This document shows positions 1 to 11,583 of a stretch of DNA of 64,000 bases, piece by piece. Below the pieces are notes generated by a model. That model saw only the letters and a program-made list of their open reading frames with translations, ran no database searches and was not told where the DNA came from. The number at the start of each line of letters is the position of its first letter. The first letter of the stretch is position 1. The position numbers and the translations under genes were made by a program. This DNA is from Gloeopeniophorella convolvens (Eukaryota > Basidiomycota > Agaricomycetes > Russulales), in the NCBI GenBank assembly GCA_022496205.1, contig WTXD01000079.1, forward strand, positions 38,411-102,410, given 5' to 3'.

Positions 1-907
1 TACCAAAGCGATCGGTCTAATGGAAATAAAGGTATCAGCCTCACACCGAGGCCGAAACGTGCGCGAAAGCACAAGTCGAAACCCCGGGCCGCCGGCCCGG
101 GTCGTGAAGTCAACATAACGAAGGACTGCGCGCGCGTTTGTCCGCACGCGCGCGCCACGAAACGAATAGCAAAACAGAATACGAACATCCGATTCCAACA
201 CAGAACAGAGCTCCCAGTTTCGGAAGAAATGGCAGAAGCGAGCCTTAACAAAGCTGATAAGAGGGCGGAAGCGTCTGGCAAGGATCTGCACTTCTATAAG
301 CCTCATGTTCCCCCGAGCACCGCACCGGCTGCGCTGATAGCCGCCCTCAGCGGCTTTCAGTAAGCAGGCCTCCAAACTGCACCTCGGTGTTACAACAAAC
401 CCGGCACGCTGCGACCGTCCTCCGCAGACAAGCCACCCTGTTGACATCCTGAAGCCGGCTCTCTGGCGAGGAAGGGGTAGGTTCTCCGCGGGACCATCGG
501 ACAGCTCTGTTGGTAACAGGCTTGGATACACTGCAACTCCGCACTGCAGCTGCCATTCGCGAGCCTTTGCAGCCTCAAAAACAAAACGGAAGGCTTGGTG
601 TGCATTTTTCTACAAGAATCAATGACCGGATTGATACAGAAGGAGCTACAGTGCATGGGCACAACACTTTGTCTACTTCTTCTTAGCGACGCCTTGCAAG
701 TGTTGAGTGATGCACGGCTTTTGGTTTGGTGGACGAGCGAGCAGCAGGGCAGGGAGCAAGTGGATGCGAAGGCGGATGCGCTACTCAACAGCCCCACAAC
801 GTTTCATCGAAGCAGACTCAAGGAACGCAGAGTCCCAGGTGACCTGGTAGGCATGGGGTTTACTTCAGTACTGGTGGATGAGACTTGTGGAAAGGGCATA
901 CGAACAG
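1..907. other. No supportable gene
   Basis: Several open frames cross this stretch on both strands, but none has a recognisable motif or splice structure that fits. There is a short alternating purine/pyrimidine run of the (GC)n type near 127-155. I see no RNA gene. Confidence 0.5.
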
Positions 908-2102
908 CTAAGCCATCAAAGCAAGGATGGCTTTGACGGTCCCACGGTTGAACCCCAAGCTTGACAAGGCTTCTTCCACTTTCTCAGGTGAGGCGACTTC
1001 GTTACGGATGTACTGGATCGCTTGGTATGCCGAAGAGCTGGCGTTGAGAGCATGGAGAAGGTCCACAAGGTACAGAGGGAGGCCAAAGAGTTGCTCCCCC
1101 GCCCCCCGGCTAGTGTTGTGCAAAGAGTTAGGGACATTTGGCGTATGCATGCGCAAGTGGCCGGAAGATGCGTTGGTAGACGATGGGGAGTCCAACATGG
1201 TTTGTTCAACTCTTATGAAGGAAGAAAAGTCGGAGGCCAGGGCGGCAATGTCGGGCCCATCTGAGGGCGCAGAAGAAGGGCCTGGCTAAAGCCAGGTTGC
1301 GGGCTCCAATGGGGCACTGGTGGCATGCTGGCAATGCGAAAAGTGAGCTCTTTGGAACGCGCCGGGAGCAAGTGCACGCGCGTACCTCCTGAGAATGTTG
1401 AGGAGGGGGCCAGTATGGGGTTGCTCCGTTATGCGGCTCCGACGAAGGCGAAGAGTAGATGACAGAGCGCGTGGGGAGCTGGTCCTGTTCGACCCCAGGA
1501 GCGAAGCAGCCCTGTTGCTTCGCACGGATGCGGAAGTCCCTGATGAATGAGATGCCGAGCTGCGTCTCGCAAATCATTTGTATGTCCTTGAGGGCGGCAA
1601 AGTAGATGTCGGGAAATTCGGAGAAAGTCTCTGAGCAGAACATTTCCATCTGCTTCGTCATGTCGAGATCTGCGGCACGCAGCCAACGGTGCATTGGCTT
1701 GTGCTCCCCTCTAAAGGTGATAGCGACACACCCAACGCCGCAAGAGTGCTCAAGCCTAGCAATCTGTGTGATAAAGTCAGCTGGAGCGTGAAGGGCCAGC
1801 CTGCATCTACTACGCACAGTACGACGCATGTCGGCCAATAGGTGCTGCCAGGTGCGTCTCCTTTCCATGCCGTTGAGGATGAAATCCGGATGGAACCCGT
1901 GCATCGCCGGAGGAATCGAGGGTAGCAGACGCCAGCTTGCAATTGCCCGGGCTGTCTCTGCAGCCAAGGCGAGGCTGTTCTCAAGAGGCTGATGTGGGTC
2001 ATTGACGTGACGCCGAGTCAGATAGACTCCAGTGACGGCGCCTCGAAACTTCTGCGCAACCGCAGAGGAGTTCCAATCTTCAGCTTCAGGCCGGAAGCTC
2101 AT
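908..2102 (-). CDS. Two-exon hypothetical protein, about 365 aa
   Basis: Exon 1 is 2102..1386 and exon 2 is 1285..908. The intron 1385..1286 (100 nt) has a GTACGC donor and a CTTTAG acceptor. Joining the exons keeps the frame (phase 0) and ends in a stop at 908-910. Although the first exon also reads open to 1206, the spliced tail looks more protein-like: it ends in a leucine/alanine-rich helical segment (about residues 300-365), while the unspliced tail is Arg/Cys-rich. I recognise no family. The middle of exon 1 is a mixed charged/hydrophobic globular-looking region with several Trp, Cys and His. The ATG at 2102 is chosen because it opens the frame, but the frame continues upstream for at least a dozen codons, so a further 5' exon, perhaps the C2H2-like one at 2401-2667, is possible. 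No function is assigned. Confidence 0.5.
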
Positions 2103-2400
2103 TGCGGGGTGGTGAGGTTGGATGTGGAGTGGCGGTGCGACTTAGGTGGCAAGGCTCGGAGTCCTTGCCCTCGAGCGCCACCACAGGCCAATTTAATGCA
2201 CAGCGCTGCTTCGGCAGAGTCACACGACTTGTTCAGCAGCGAAGCATTGACCAGAGCTGAAACGAAACAGCGTAAATGTGCCAGCGATCTGCGCCGGCGA
2301 CCCTACGGGGCCCCGAGGTGGGCTCCGTCATCATGTGAGCCAGGCAGCGGGTTCAATCGCGCCGACACAGGGGAAAGCAACTGAGCGAACTTGGACGAGC

Positions 2401-2667
2401 TTACTCGTTCTGACATCGTCGACACATGGCGCATGCTTCCGCACCCCAGAACCTTCTACCACGTTTTCTCCCATCATGCCACCCTCCGATACGGCCGCGC
2501 TGCACTTCCTCCTGCTCCCCTGGTTGCAGAGCCTTCAAGTGAGCAGTCTCTTTCTTGTCATGCAGCTTCAGTGGGGTGTCAAAAAACCTATGGTCAAGGC
2601 ACACGTTGCAAGACTCACTAGAGCATTTAAGCACTTCATTGGGGTATAGGCGCCCATGAGCTGCCAC
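2401..2667 (-). CDS. Possible exon with a C2H2-like zinc finger
   Basis: This open frame contains a Cys-x2-Cys-x12-His-x6-His arrangement (around residues 22-43) with Phe and Leu in the hydrophobic positions of a C2H2 finger, followed by a basic stretch. Close to its end is a GTAAGC sequence that could serve as a splice donor. It lies about 300 bp upstream of the hypothetical gene at 908-2102 on the same strand and could be its 5' exon, but I cannot fix the connecting intron. A chance open frame remains possible. Confidence 0.25.
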   Translation of the reverse strand: MAAHGRLYPNEVLKCSSESCNVCLDHRFFDTPLKLHDKKETAHLKALQPGEQEEVQRGRIGGWHDGRKRGRRFWGAEACAMCRRCQNE

Positions 2668-4517
2668 CGAGGACAGGTGTCAGCGAGTCGTAACGCTGTA
2701 TGCACTACCACGCGGGCGAGGGAATGCTTACTATTCGCCAATGTCCCCACTTGGCAGTCACGGGGCGAGAGATGTTGAAGTTACACATAACCATAGTGGA
2801 TCTTGACCCCTCGAGCCTCTTCCATCGCTACTCTTGCGTCGCAATCGTGCGTTGGAGCCTCGCCTCCTTCATTCTTGCTTCCGGATTCGCGGAAGGCGCA
2901 TGCGTAAGGTTGAAGTTCAGACGTTTCGGACGGAATGGCAACCAGCCACTCCGACGATGTGTTCTGCAAGAGCAAGAGATGCTGCCCCGGTCTCTGCACG
3001 CTCTGCAAGGCGACAACTGAGGCGTACACGATTCGGAAAGGCAACTGTCATTGAGCCACAGACTACGCTTTTGGAGAGACGGAAGCACACAGGGTGTGCG
3101 CCCTAACGCTGCGTCAAACGCAGGGGGTGCTACGAAGATTCCGAAGGCGCCTGTGAGACGGTTGCTGCTGGGCGGTTCGGCGTGAGTTATAGGTGTTTCG
3201 TCCCGAGAGTAAGACATACTAGGCCGATGATATCCTGAGTCCAGCTAGAGATGTGGACCGAGGGGAGTTGCTATAGTCGCCAGGGGTGATGGGATGAGGA
3301 TTGGGTGGTCGGATGAGCAATAGGGTGAGCTAGTGACTGCAAGGATCCGCTCGGAAATGCAAGGAAAGGACCCGAACTCGCAGGAACACAACCTGAAGCT
3401 GACCCGAAGGTCCTGGAAGGCCTCGGGCCCTCCAGAGAGTGAGGGAGAGTCTCTGAACGCGACGCAGACCCGAAATGAGATGGGAGCACCGGGGAAAGGA
3501 AGCTTTTTAATCCAAAACACTACAGGATGCAGTACTACTGACTACGTGGGAACCCGAAGCCAAATCCGGTAGGTACAAGGGTTTCCTGCGACCCACAAGT
3601 GTAAAGGAACCAGGAAGGAAAAGGAAGTAACAGGAACCGCAATATACAAACGTACAGGCTCGCATCTGCGCTCAAGGGCAGTCTGGGGTCACATCCTTTG
3701 CTACCCAGCTCAACCCGATCGCTTCGCAGGGCAAAATACCCAGATCCGAGGTTTCCGAGCGTAGAGACCGCTGGACCCTAACACCGAGAATAGGGTGATG
3801 GGGGTGAGAACTTGAGAGGTGCACGTGTAGTCGAAATGGAGCGAGAGCGAGAGCACAGGGCTCAATGTCCGCACAGGCTCGATGCGGACATTAGCAGGCA
3901 ATGAGTAGTACGTGTGTATGAAGGCGCATCAAGGGGAACGATGGGACCCTCCCGTGACGAGTGGGACGCCGTTGCCCAAGGCATGCGGTTCAAGAATAAC
4001 TCCTGAGGTTGTGCCCTTCGCGATCCTTGTGCACGCTGTGACGTGCAGCACCTCGTTCAATGATGGGGTCCTGAGGACTTCCCTGGCCTGTCGTGTGAGG
4101 GAAGATGGAGGCGGGGGCGAGTCAGCGCGGCACCCGAGCTGACTTCGGGCTGAGGGTTCGCTGCTGCATGGCCAAGCAAATTGCAGAAGCTTCAGCAGCT
4201 GACGAGCAGGGGTCAGCGACAGCGCTGCGGTGAGAAATGGTGTTACGCAGTTTTACGCCAAGTCTATACTACGATAGAAACCGCTTGATCAGGCGCCTTG
4301 TGTGCTTGAAAACCCCGCGCACGCAACACTGACGGAGGAGAGGAAACAGCGAATGCAGGGACGGCTGATGCACGCGCTATTTCCCATTGCTATGCCACGT
4401 ATGCGGTGCGAAACCTCTTGCTTGTAGTGCTGAATGTACGCAGCTCATTCGCCATTGAATTCTAAAGAACGTTTGCAGCCGTAAGTTTCCACACGCTGGC
4501 ACAAGTTGGACATCTAG
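2668..4517. other. No supportable gene
   Basis: Short overlapping open frames on both strands, none with a recognisable motif. A block near 4139-4173 resembles one near 21623-21655. The left end of the KDZ element must lie in or beyond this stretch, but I could not identify its terminal inverted repeat by eye. Confidence 0.4.
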
Positions 4518-7500
4518 CTAGCACTCAGGGTTGCCTGGCCGAACCAGCTCTACCAAACACTGCCTAAACCACGGGGTGTGAGATTCCAACATGTCCACCA
4601 TGTCAAAGCCCCGCAGAACTGCTGCAAGAACTGCTAACACCCACACGCCGCAATCGTAGCTGTTACTTTGCAGCCTCTTATCCTGGAAATTTAGTTGTGC
4701 ATCAGCGCACCGATAGCAGCCTTAGGTAACCAAGTTCCTTACTGTAAGGACACGAGCTGTCCAGGGTTCCGCTGCTAGCACGCATGAACTAATGCGGTAG
4801 CCATTGACACTGGCAACCTGTTGCAACATATCAACCCCACGGAGAATGACCTAAGGTGAAGCCTTGGGGTGAGAACGGATTCCTCAAAAAAACACCCACT
4901 TTCTCACCAGGATCAGGCTCTCCCATAACTCGATGTTTCCGTAGCTGTCAAAGCAGCGAACCTCTCTATCTCCAAGTCTCACAACGGCTAGGAGCCAATG
5001 GTTTCCGTGATGAATGGGGAAAACCCAGTCTTCTTGAAGCCAGAACTTGGTTCGATAAACGTGTCGCCACACCTCTTCGATGCTGGGTGAGTTGCTTGTG
5101 TCAAGTCGCTCAGCAAGTTCCAGGACCCATGAAGAGAGGACGGCGCAACTTCGACGGCGCGTAGCAGACTCTATCCTGGCGATGTAGCCTTGCAAGAGGG
5201 CAGCGCAGCCGTTCATACAGATGTCGTTGAGCCAACTGTTTGGGCTTTGAAGCCGCGTTATGTCGGCAGGAACGAATGTTGAGCGTATGCGGCTACGATT
5301 GCCATCTCCGGGCTCTTGCTTTTCCCACAGCCTGATTTTGTCTCTCAGGTCTTTGAGGTTGTCGTATCGTATCGCTGCTGGTAGGTCAGTGATGAATTCC
5401 ACCACGATTCGTTGGGGTGAGTCAGCGCCAGCTTGTTCACGTTGGGAGTGGCTAGAATCCGTCATTCCGACGCCAGCGACACTGCTGCAGGCTTGAGGAG
5501 ATGAAATGGGGGCAATGGGGGAGCTGGTTGTCACTCTGTCGTTGACAGGTGCGTGCGTTAGCGGAGTTGATGAGGTCGAGTGAACTACCTCTTCTTGTGG
5601 GGAGTAAGCTGCGTAGTCGAAGGGAAAGCAAGGCTCGATGGGTTCGTTGTAGTCCAGTAGGTCGTCAAGAACCACCATAGGCTCGTCGGGCTCGACGTAG
5701 AGGGGAGGTGAACCTGGAGGAGACAAAGGATCAGCTGGCGCTGTAGTGAAAGTAGCGTCTAAGCCGGGCCCACCAAGCTCCGCATAATCTTCTGGCCATT
5801 GCAAGCCATCCCCTGGTTGCACTCCCTGGCTCGCGCCCCGCAATCCATTCGTGGAGGATGCTTCGCAGTTGGAAGTTGAAACTCCAGAAACCTGGCGGAG
5901 TTGGTCTGCTGCCGTTGTAACTTCTGTGTCAAAGTCTACATCAGTCACCAGCGGCGTCTGCCAACGCTGTCTAAGCAACAGATAGAAGTGGAGCCTTCTC
6001 GAGAGATAGTGCCTTAGTGACTCATCTGGCCGGATTTACGAAGCCATCAGTCTCAAAGTGCAAGTTGACACAATTCTGTGACCAACTCACTGCGCGGGTC
6101 CAGCAGAGCGACTTGTATGGCAGCGAGTTCGCAACCAAACCAAGCAACTAAATTGCTCATCTCTTGTTCGAGCCGCAGCTTTTCCTCGGAAGCACGATCA
6201 AACCTGAGCACTGCATGAATCCCCTTTTGGATTCCCTTATCTACAAGCCACCGAGGTGGCGAATCTGTCAAAGGCTCTACCCACACGTCTTCAAACAGGT
6301 ATGGATCTGCACGGAGCTCATTCAGTCTCTCAGAAAGGGGTCAAGGGACTGGGATTGAGCAGCCTTCTGGCCCACCAGAGGCCTCTTTGAGGGCGATGCA
6401 GTACTTGTTGAATTTTTTGATCGCCTCTTTCAAGGCTGGCGCTCGTTTTTCTATACCCTTTCGAGTCTGCTGGTGCACGCGGGTACCTGGTGTTGGGTAG
6501 AGAAGTTCAATCTCGCAGATGAAGGGAAACCATTAGGGCCGCATCCTCACCAAGAGGCTCTGCCCTGCCGCCAGAAGCCTGATCCAAGTGGTCCCATTCA
6601 AAGAAACTTGCAATCACGCGCTTCCGAATATTCACCTTAAGGTCGCGCGCCATGAAGAGTGTCCGCAAAAACCCCGAACTAGGACCTGACGCGGACGTCG
6701 CCGGAGGTGCTTCTGGGAGTCCGAGAGATGTGTGGATGGCTGTAATGCCCTATGTGGCCTTGTCGCGGGCATCCTCCAGAGACTTCAGGGACAGTTGAAC
6801 GTCCGTGATAATGAATCCGTCCAGGGATTCAATAGTAGAGCGTGCGGATTTGATAGACTTTTCCATCTGATCCAGTTCCGTTTGAAGGGAAAACATGGCG
6901 TCAACTTCCTTCTTGAGGAGAACTGGGGCATCTACCAGCATACTTGATGAGTTTGATGCGCAGCTTTAGGCAAAACAAGTCACTGACGAGGGCGAATACT
7001 CAATTGGGACGCCTTCTGCGACTCCCACTCTGACCTTAGCTCTATCTCTGGGCACGTAGTTCCCTGATGGATATCTTCGGCTGCCTCCTTAAGCCGCGTA
7101 GCTCCGTTACGAAGGCGGTTGGTTATCCACGTGCCAAGGCAGTCTCTCAGTTCCATATGAATGGCTCGGAGCTGTCGATCAATTAGCCAGAGTCGCTTTG
7201 ACCGCTAGAATACAGGTCAGCTTGAGTAAGGTTTTTATAACGCACGAAGAAAAGGACTTACCGAAGATGATCTAGTTATAGGGATTAGCTTACGGAGCCT
7301 TGACCACAACCTTTCCACGCCTTCTCCGTCAGTCAAAGCCATCCCACTCTGGAAACGAGGGTTGTATGCCAATTGGCAGGACCACTGATGCCCGTATGCG
7401 TGCATGGCAGAAGTAGCAAAGGCAAGACGGTTGTTGAGAGACTCCGGAAAGATGTCATACTGAATTGGACGACCGCAGGCTCTTATGTAAGTGACTTTCT

Positions 7501-9936
7501 GATACAAAGCTCAAAAGAACCCACATTGTTTAGAGAGCGATCCACTACGCAACCAATGTCGTAAAGCACAACAACAGTGGCTTGCTGGGGAAGTAGTTGG
7601 AAAAGGTGTTCAATGAGGGCCAGCGCGTACTTCTGCTGTTCTCCAGGTGTGTCGACGTTGGCAAGAAATATAGGAATATCGTGCCGGCAGACCAGCGCAC
7701 AAAGTCCTGTGTCATCAAAGGCTTGGGAGTTCGTTTTCACCTTATTTCCATCAGCTGCGTCGAAGGCCTGCGCACACTCATCTACAGCTTCTTTTGGAGC
7801 CTTTGGAGCGGTCCTGGGAGAGTTTCGGGGACGGAGGCTGGTTATCCTATCTCCGATGGCATCGACTTCCTTTTTTGAGATGAAGTATTCAGGTCGGTAG
7901 ACAAAGTCTGAGTCGGCAACTCCGGCTCGATGTCGGTGATGGAAGTTTGCATCGACGGCCACATGTATGTCGCCACCTCTAGATTGAACCCCACTAGGTG
8001 TGAGCAGTCAGGCGGTTTCATAAGTAATTGAGCGACGTACTCTTTGAGGCTACTCCCGAACACAGCTCTCCCAAAACATGCTGGGCAGCGTCGTTGTAAC
8101 AAAAGAGAGCACGAGTTGGCACCAGAACTGGGGGTCGTTGACATCGCGCTGAGCTGAAGGCTTGCTCGGTCAACGGCTTCCTCTGCTTGTAGGTTAACTC
8201 TTGTCCGCAGCTGATCATACCACTGAGTTGCTTCAGCCAAGCTTCGTCTAAAAGGGTCCTCCACAATCCTTCCCTGGTGTGTGTTAATGAGCGCTCATCG
8301 GGGCCAGAAAACGTTCCTGGTGCACTTACAAAAGTATCCATGGGGTCATACCCTCGCTTGGCATAATGGGAGCGTAATGCTGCAGAGAGTGCAGTCAATG
8401 TGTCACCAGAGCGCTCAAGCAGCGAAAAGTATAGCTTGTCAGGACTCACTCGCGGTGTGCGCGCAGAGAGGATAGCAGAGGGGTTTGGAGAGCGTCACAA
8501 GGGGGAAGACAGAAGATGAGCTGCGATGTGCAGGAGCAGAGTGGGAACACACTAACAGTGCTATTGCAGTGCTAGGTACAGATGAGAGTGCCACAGATGG
8601 ACAGTCTGAGGACCACTGGGCGATACATGGGGGTCTTATATACTACTGGAGACCCTCCAGACGAATCTGGTCTAATTACTGATGGGGATTCCAGAGGGGA
8701 TTCCCCATAACCTCTCCTCTCTGATACACTTCTTAGATTCCATTGCAGAGTGGGGCTTGAGGCCCCATGGAGTTCTTGATGATCAGAGTCCCAAAGAGGA
8801 CGCATGAAGTGTTTCACCTTGATCAAGGTTCTGGTTACTTTGGGACGGGTAATATGGCCATTCTGAGAGATCCCTAGTCCGGGATCTTGGGGGTATTCCA
8901 GGGTTAATTGGCCATTAGGGAGTAGGGCGAGGAATGGGGGTGAAGGGTCACGTGATGCATTTCGACTTGTAGTCGCAATGTGAGTGGTACGCGTCGCATT
9001 GTGAGCGACGCGTAGGGTATTTACTGGTAGGGCTGGATTTGCTCTAGTGTTCTGAGCAGTTCGACCTCCTTGAGGCCTTAGTGTTCGTGACATAGCTCGA
9101 TGAGTGGAATCGAGACTGACACTCTCGGATTAGTTGGCGAAGCAGGGAAGTAGCCGTTTCGAACAAGCTGGGACGTTGGCGGGTGGGTGCTGCAGTGCAC
9201 CAATTCTCTCTCCTCAAAGCCTAAATCCACATTAGAAAGTTTTCATGCAAACTGAAGCAGTGGGCTTACGGTCCCAATCAAGCTGCGTGATAGAGCACTT
9301 GCGAGAGTGACAGGAAGGGCCGCAGCCCGAGAGCCAAGAAGTAGTTGATTCGATGGGGCGGCCAGTGGTGTCTCTTGCAAAGTCCAACAGAGGTTGCAGA
9401 AGCGACGGAAGGACAGCCTCCCACGCTACCACCAGATCTCCGCGGTCATGGCATCTATTCCCTGATGCGGCTGAATGTTTATCTGGACCAGGAGACGGAG
9501 GAGGGCTGGGGCCATGGCCTTCTTGTGTTTGGGAAACCTTAGCATTGGCGGCGCAAACAGATCCAGGCGAAGAGCTTGTCGAGTTAGCTCCGGAGACGTC
9601 CAACTGTGTTAGTGCAACCGGGGTTAGCAGCTGGCAGTCTTCGGAGGCTGGCGGCAGGTCATCAATGACTTCTTGGGCGCATTCGGACTGCCCAAGTACA
9701 GCAGGAACAGGGGCAGGAGGCGGCCGAAATAACCGACTGAGCTCGTTGCCGAGTTCGCGAGCACGCTGGGCATTCTCAGGGAGATAAACCAAGTGACGAG
9801 ACTTCCCTTTCTTGGTATTGTCTCGTCGCCGAGGAGACCGAAAAGGCTTCCCAAGAGGACCTTCAACAAGACGAACAGCCCTTCCAGACTTCCGTTCAGG
9901 GGTCGGAGGGGCAGGATATTCCTCGATCTCATCCAT
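4518..9936 (-). pseudogene. KDZ transposase fused to a Ulp1/C48 protease, broken
   Basis: I read one gene of 11 exons: 9936-9270, 9220-8330 (interrupted by the solo LTR), 8273-8041, 7993-7525, 7459-7262, 7204-6984, 6942-6551, 6486-6072, 6012-4908, 4850-4743 and 4682-4518. All introns are 41-65 nt GT-AG, and every junction keeps phase (1,401 codons). Order: basic/Pro-rich N-terminus; cysteine-cluster (CxC) domain across exons 1-2; CPACFG zinc-type motif; DIHVAVDANFHHRH; YDIGC; HAYGHQWSCQLAYNP followed by GEGVERLW, the usual KDZ transposase blocks; a helical tail; an acidic Ser/Pro linker; and a Ulp1 peptidase with its His in HWLLAVV, Asp in CFDSYG, Gln codon at 4670 and Cys codon (YDCG) at 4652. 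A DNA-cutting transposase with a SUMO-protease domain is known for this superfamily. Defects: LTR insertion in exon 2, TAG at 6750-6752 and TGA at 6341-6343. Exon 6/7 splicing (41-nt intron) is the least certain. Confidence 0.88.
8437..9092 (-). mobile_element. Solo LTR of the Ty3/gypsy element (TSD TAGCT)
   Basis: 656 bp with TG...CA ends, flanked by the 5-bp direct repeat TAGCT (8432-8436 and 9093-9097). It matches the 3' LTR at 46907-47562 with a single difference that I can see (C/T in the segment GAGGA[C/T]GCATG). On the minus strand it carries the same TATATAAG box and the same 173-codon open frame as the full element. It sits in the codon after Leu in exon 2 of the KDZ gene. Removing it and one TAGCT copy restores the reading frame across the site. 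Confidence 0.95.
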
Positions 9937-11583
9937 TGCGGGGGCTTGACGGCGGTGTTATCTTGAGGAGTATGGTGCTTGTAGAAAAGCGGTTGTGAGT
10001 TGCAGGAGAAAAGCGGACACTGAGTGGAAAGTACAGGGTTGGTGAGGCAAGTCGAGAAAATAAGACGAAACGCGTGCGGAGTGGCTGCGTTGCACGTCGG
10101 GCAAATGAGTACAGGCCAGTGGAATGTGTGGGAGGAATCTTGCCTTCAATCCCTGAGACGACAGGGCTATGAAGAGGTGTGTACGGGCAAGGATAGAATG
10201 ACCCAGTGGGATGGGGGAGGAACAGGCGAGCTGGCCGGACGAGTCTCAAAGTTGATGCGACTCGTGTTGATGCCCTTGTGACAGGCTCAAGGGGATCCGC
10301 GTGGGGACTTCGCCGAGTAGAAGTGTTATGTCGCACAGCATCAGATAAGATGATAGGCTGCCATTGGGTGACTTACAGGCGGTGCGCGTTTAGCGCCTAT
10401 TGTGGATTCTGCTTCTGCGTGAGCCGATGACCCTCCCCGCAGAGGAAGTCAAACACTGAATGCACCTATGCTTCATCCCCTTGATCCTGTGCGATCAAAT
10501 GCCTTCGAGGTCTCGAGTCGCCAAGACTAAGGACGATACGGGGCGGTCTAGGGTGTCTGTTCGGTCAGCAAGATGTACACATCGACGAACCTCCGGGACG
10601 CGATGGTCGAATTCGAGGACCTCGAATTTCTCGCGTTCCTTATGATAAGTGCAAGACACCTTGATCAAGATGTCGAATGGTAACGTGATGACATAGCGAG
10701 ATGCTAGTTTACCTACCTCGTGCAGTCCCTGTCTTGTAGTCATCAATGCCCATCAATGCGCATGTTGTGTTATCTAGCCGTATCAATTCATTAGTACGCT
10801 TGGTGATGTCTGCCAGATAGAATATAAATGACACTGTGCCTTTGATGATGCTTGATAACGAGGGTATATACCCTTATCACACTTGCTACTGACCGCGCCA
10901 CGCATACATCACGCGCTGTCAATCCACTTGCGCACTTATTATAACCAGTTACCATCCCGTGAGCCCCGCTTCTGCAAGTACAACTTCGTCCCAGTCTACA
11001 TACTCTAGCTCCTCGTCTGCTCTCCCGGCGCCCACTCTCCGCCACCCTCTCCTTTCACCCTCTGCGTCCGGATCGTCGCCCTTCGAGTATTCCCATTCGC
11101 CCGCCTGGGCTCCGTCCCCTCCACTGAGCACCTCCGCCTCCTCATCTTCCCCCGGCCCTTCATCACATGTGGGTCTTGAAAGAGGATTCGGTCGAGAAAG
11201 TGCGTGGACCGGTGACCGACACTGCCTCCGCGCTGGCGCATCATCGCGTCTCGGTCAACGAACCTGTGCATAGATGATTAGGTAGCACATCTCAATGCAC
11301 GATACGTACACGTTTAGGCCTTAGCACTCCCAGTCCTGGCCTTTGTACCGCCCCCAAGAGTCTGTATCGCATGGTAATCCCTTAACATGACCACGGACTC
11401 ACCAACATCGCCACCACTGCAGAGATCAGGTAGTATTTCTTGGACACGGGGGGTGAAGACGAATAGTGATGATTATTACAGTGCGCTAGTAGCGTACAAC
11501 ATACCATAGAAACAAAGCCGATATTTATGCTTGCGGCACGTCATCTCCAGGCGAGCGTTCCGCTGGGACTGGATAAAGACACC
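9937..11583. other. No supportable gene; probable KDZ 5' flank
   Basis: The sequence just upstream of the KDZ start should hold its promoter and right terminus. I found no TATA box or inverted repeat that I would defend. Around 10959-11270 there is a Ser/Pro-rich open frame on the plus strand with an equally open complement, typical of GC-biased low-complexity DNA rather than of a gene. Confidence 0.4.

Noticed and set aside
4884..5978. Ulp1 protease as a separate gene starting near 5978
   Set aside because: There is no ATG at that point, and the preceding exon joins it in phase with continuous transposase-tail sequence. The catalytic Cys lies two exons further on.
8485..8682. Plus-strand 65-codon frame repeated at 46955-47152
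   Set aside because: It lies inside the LTR and is repeated only because the LTR is. It is antisense to the U3/R region.
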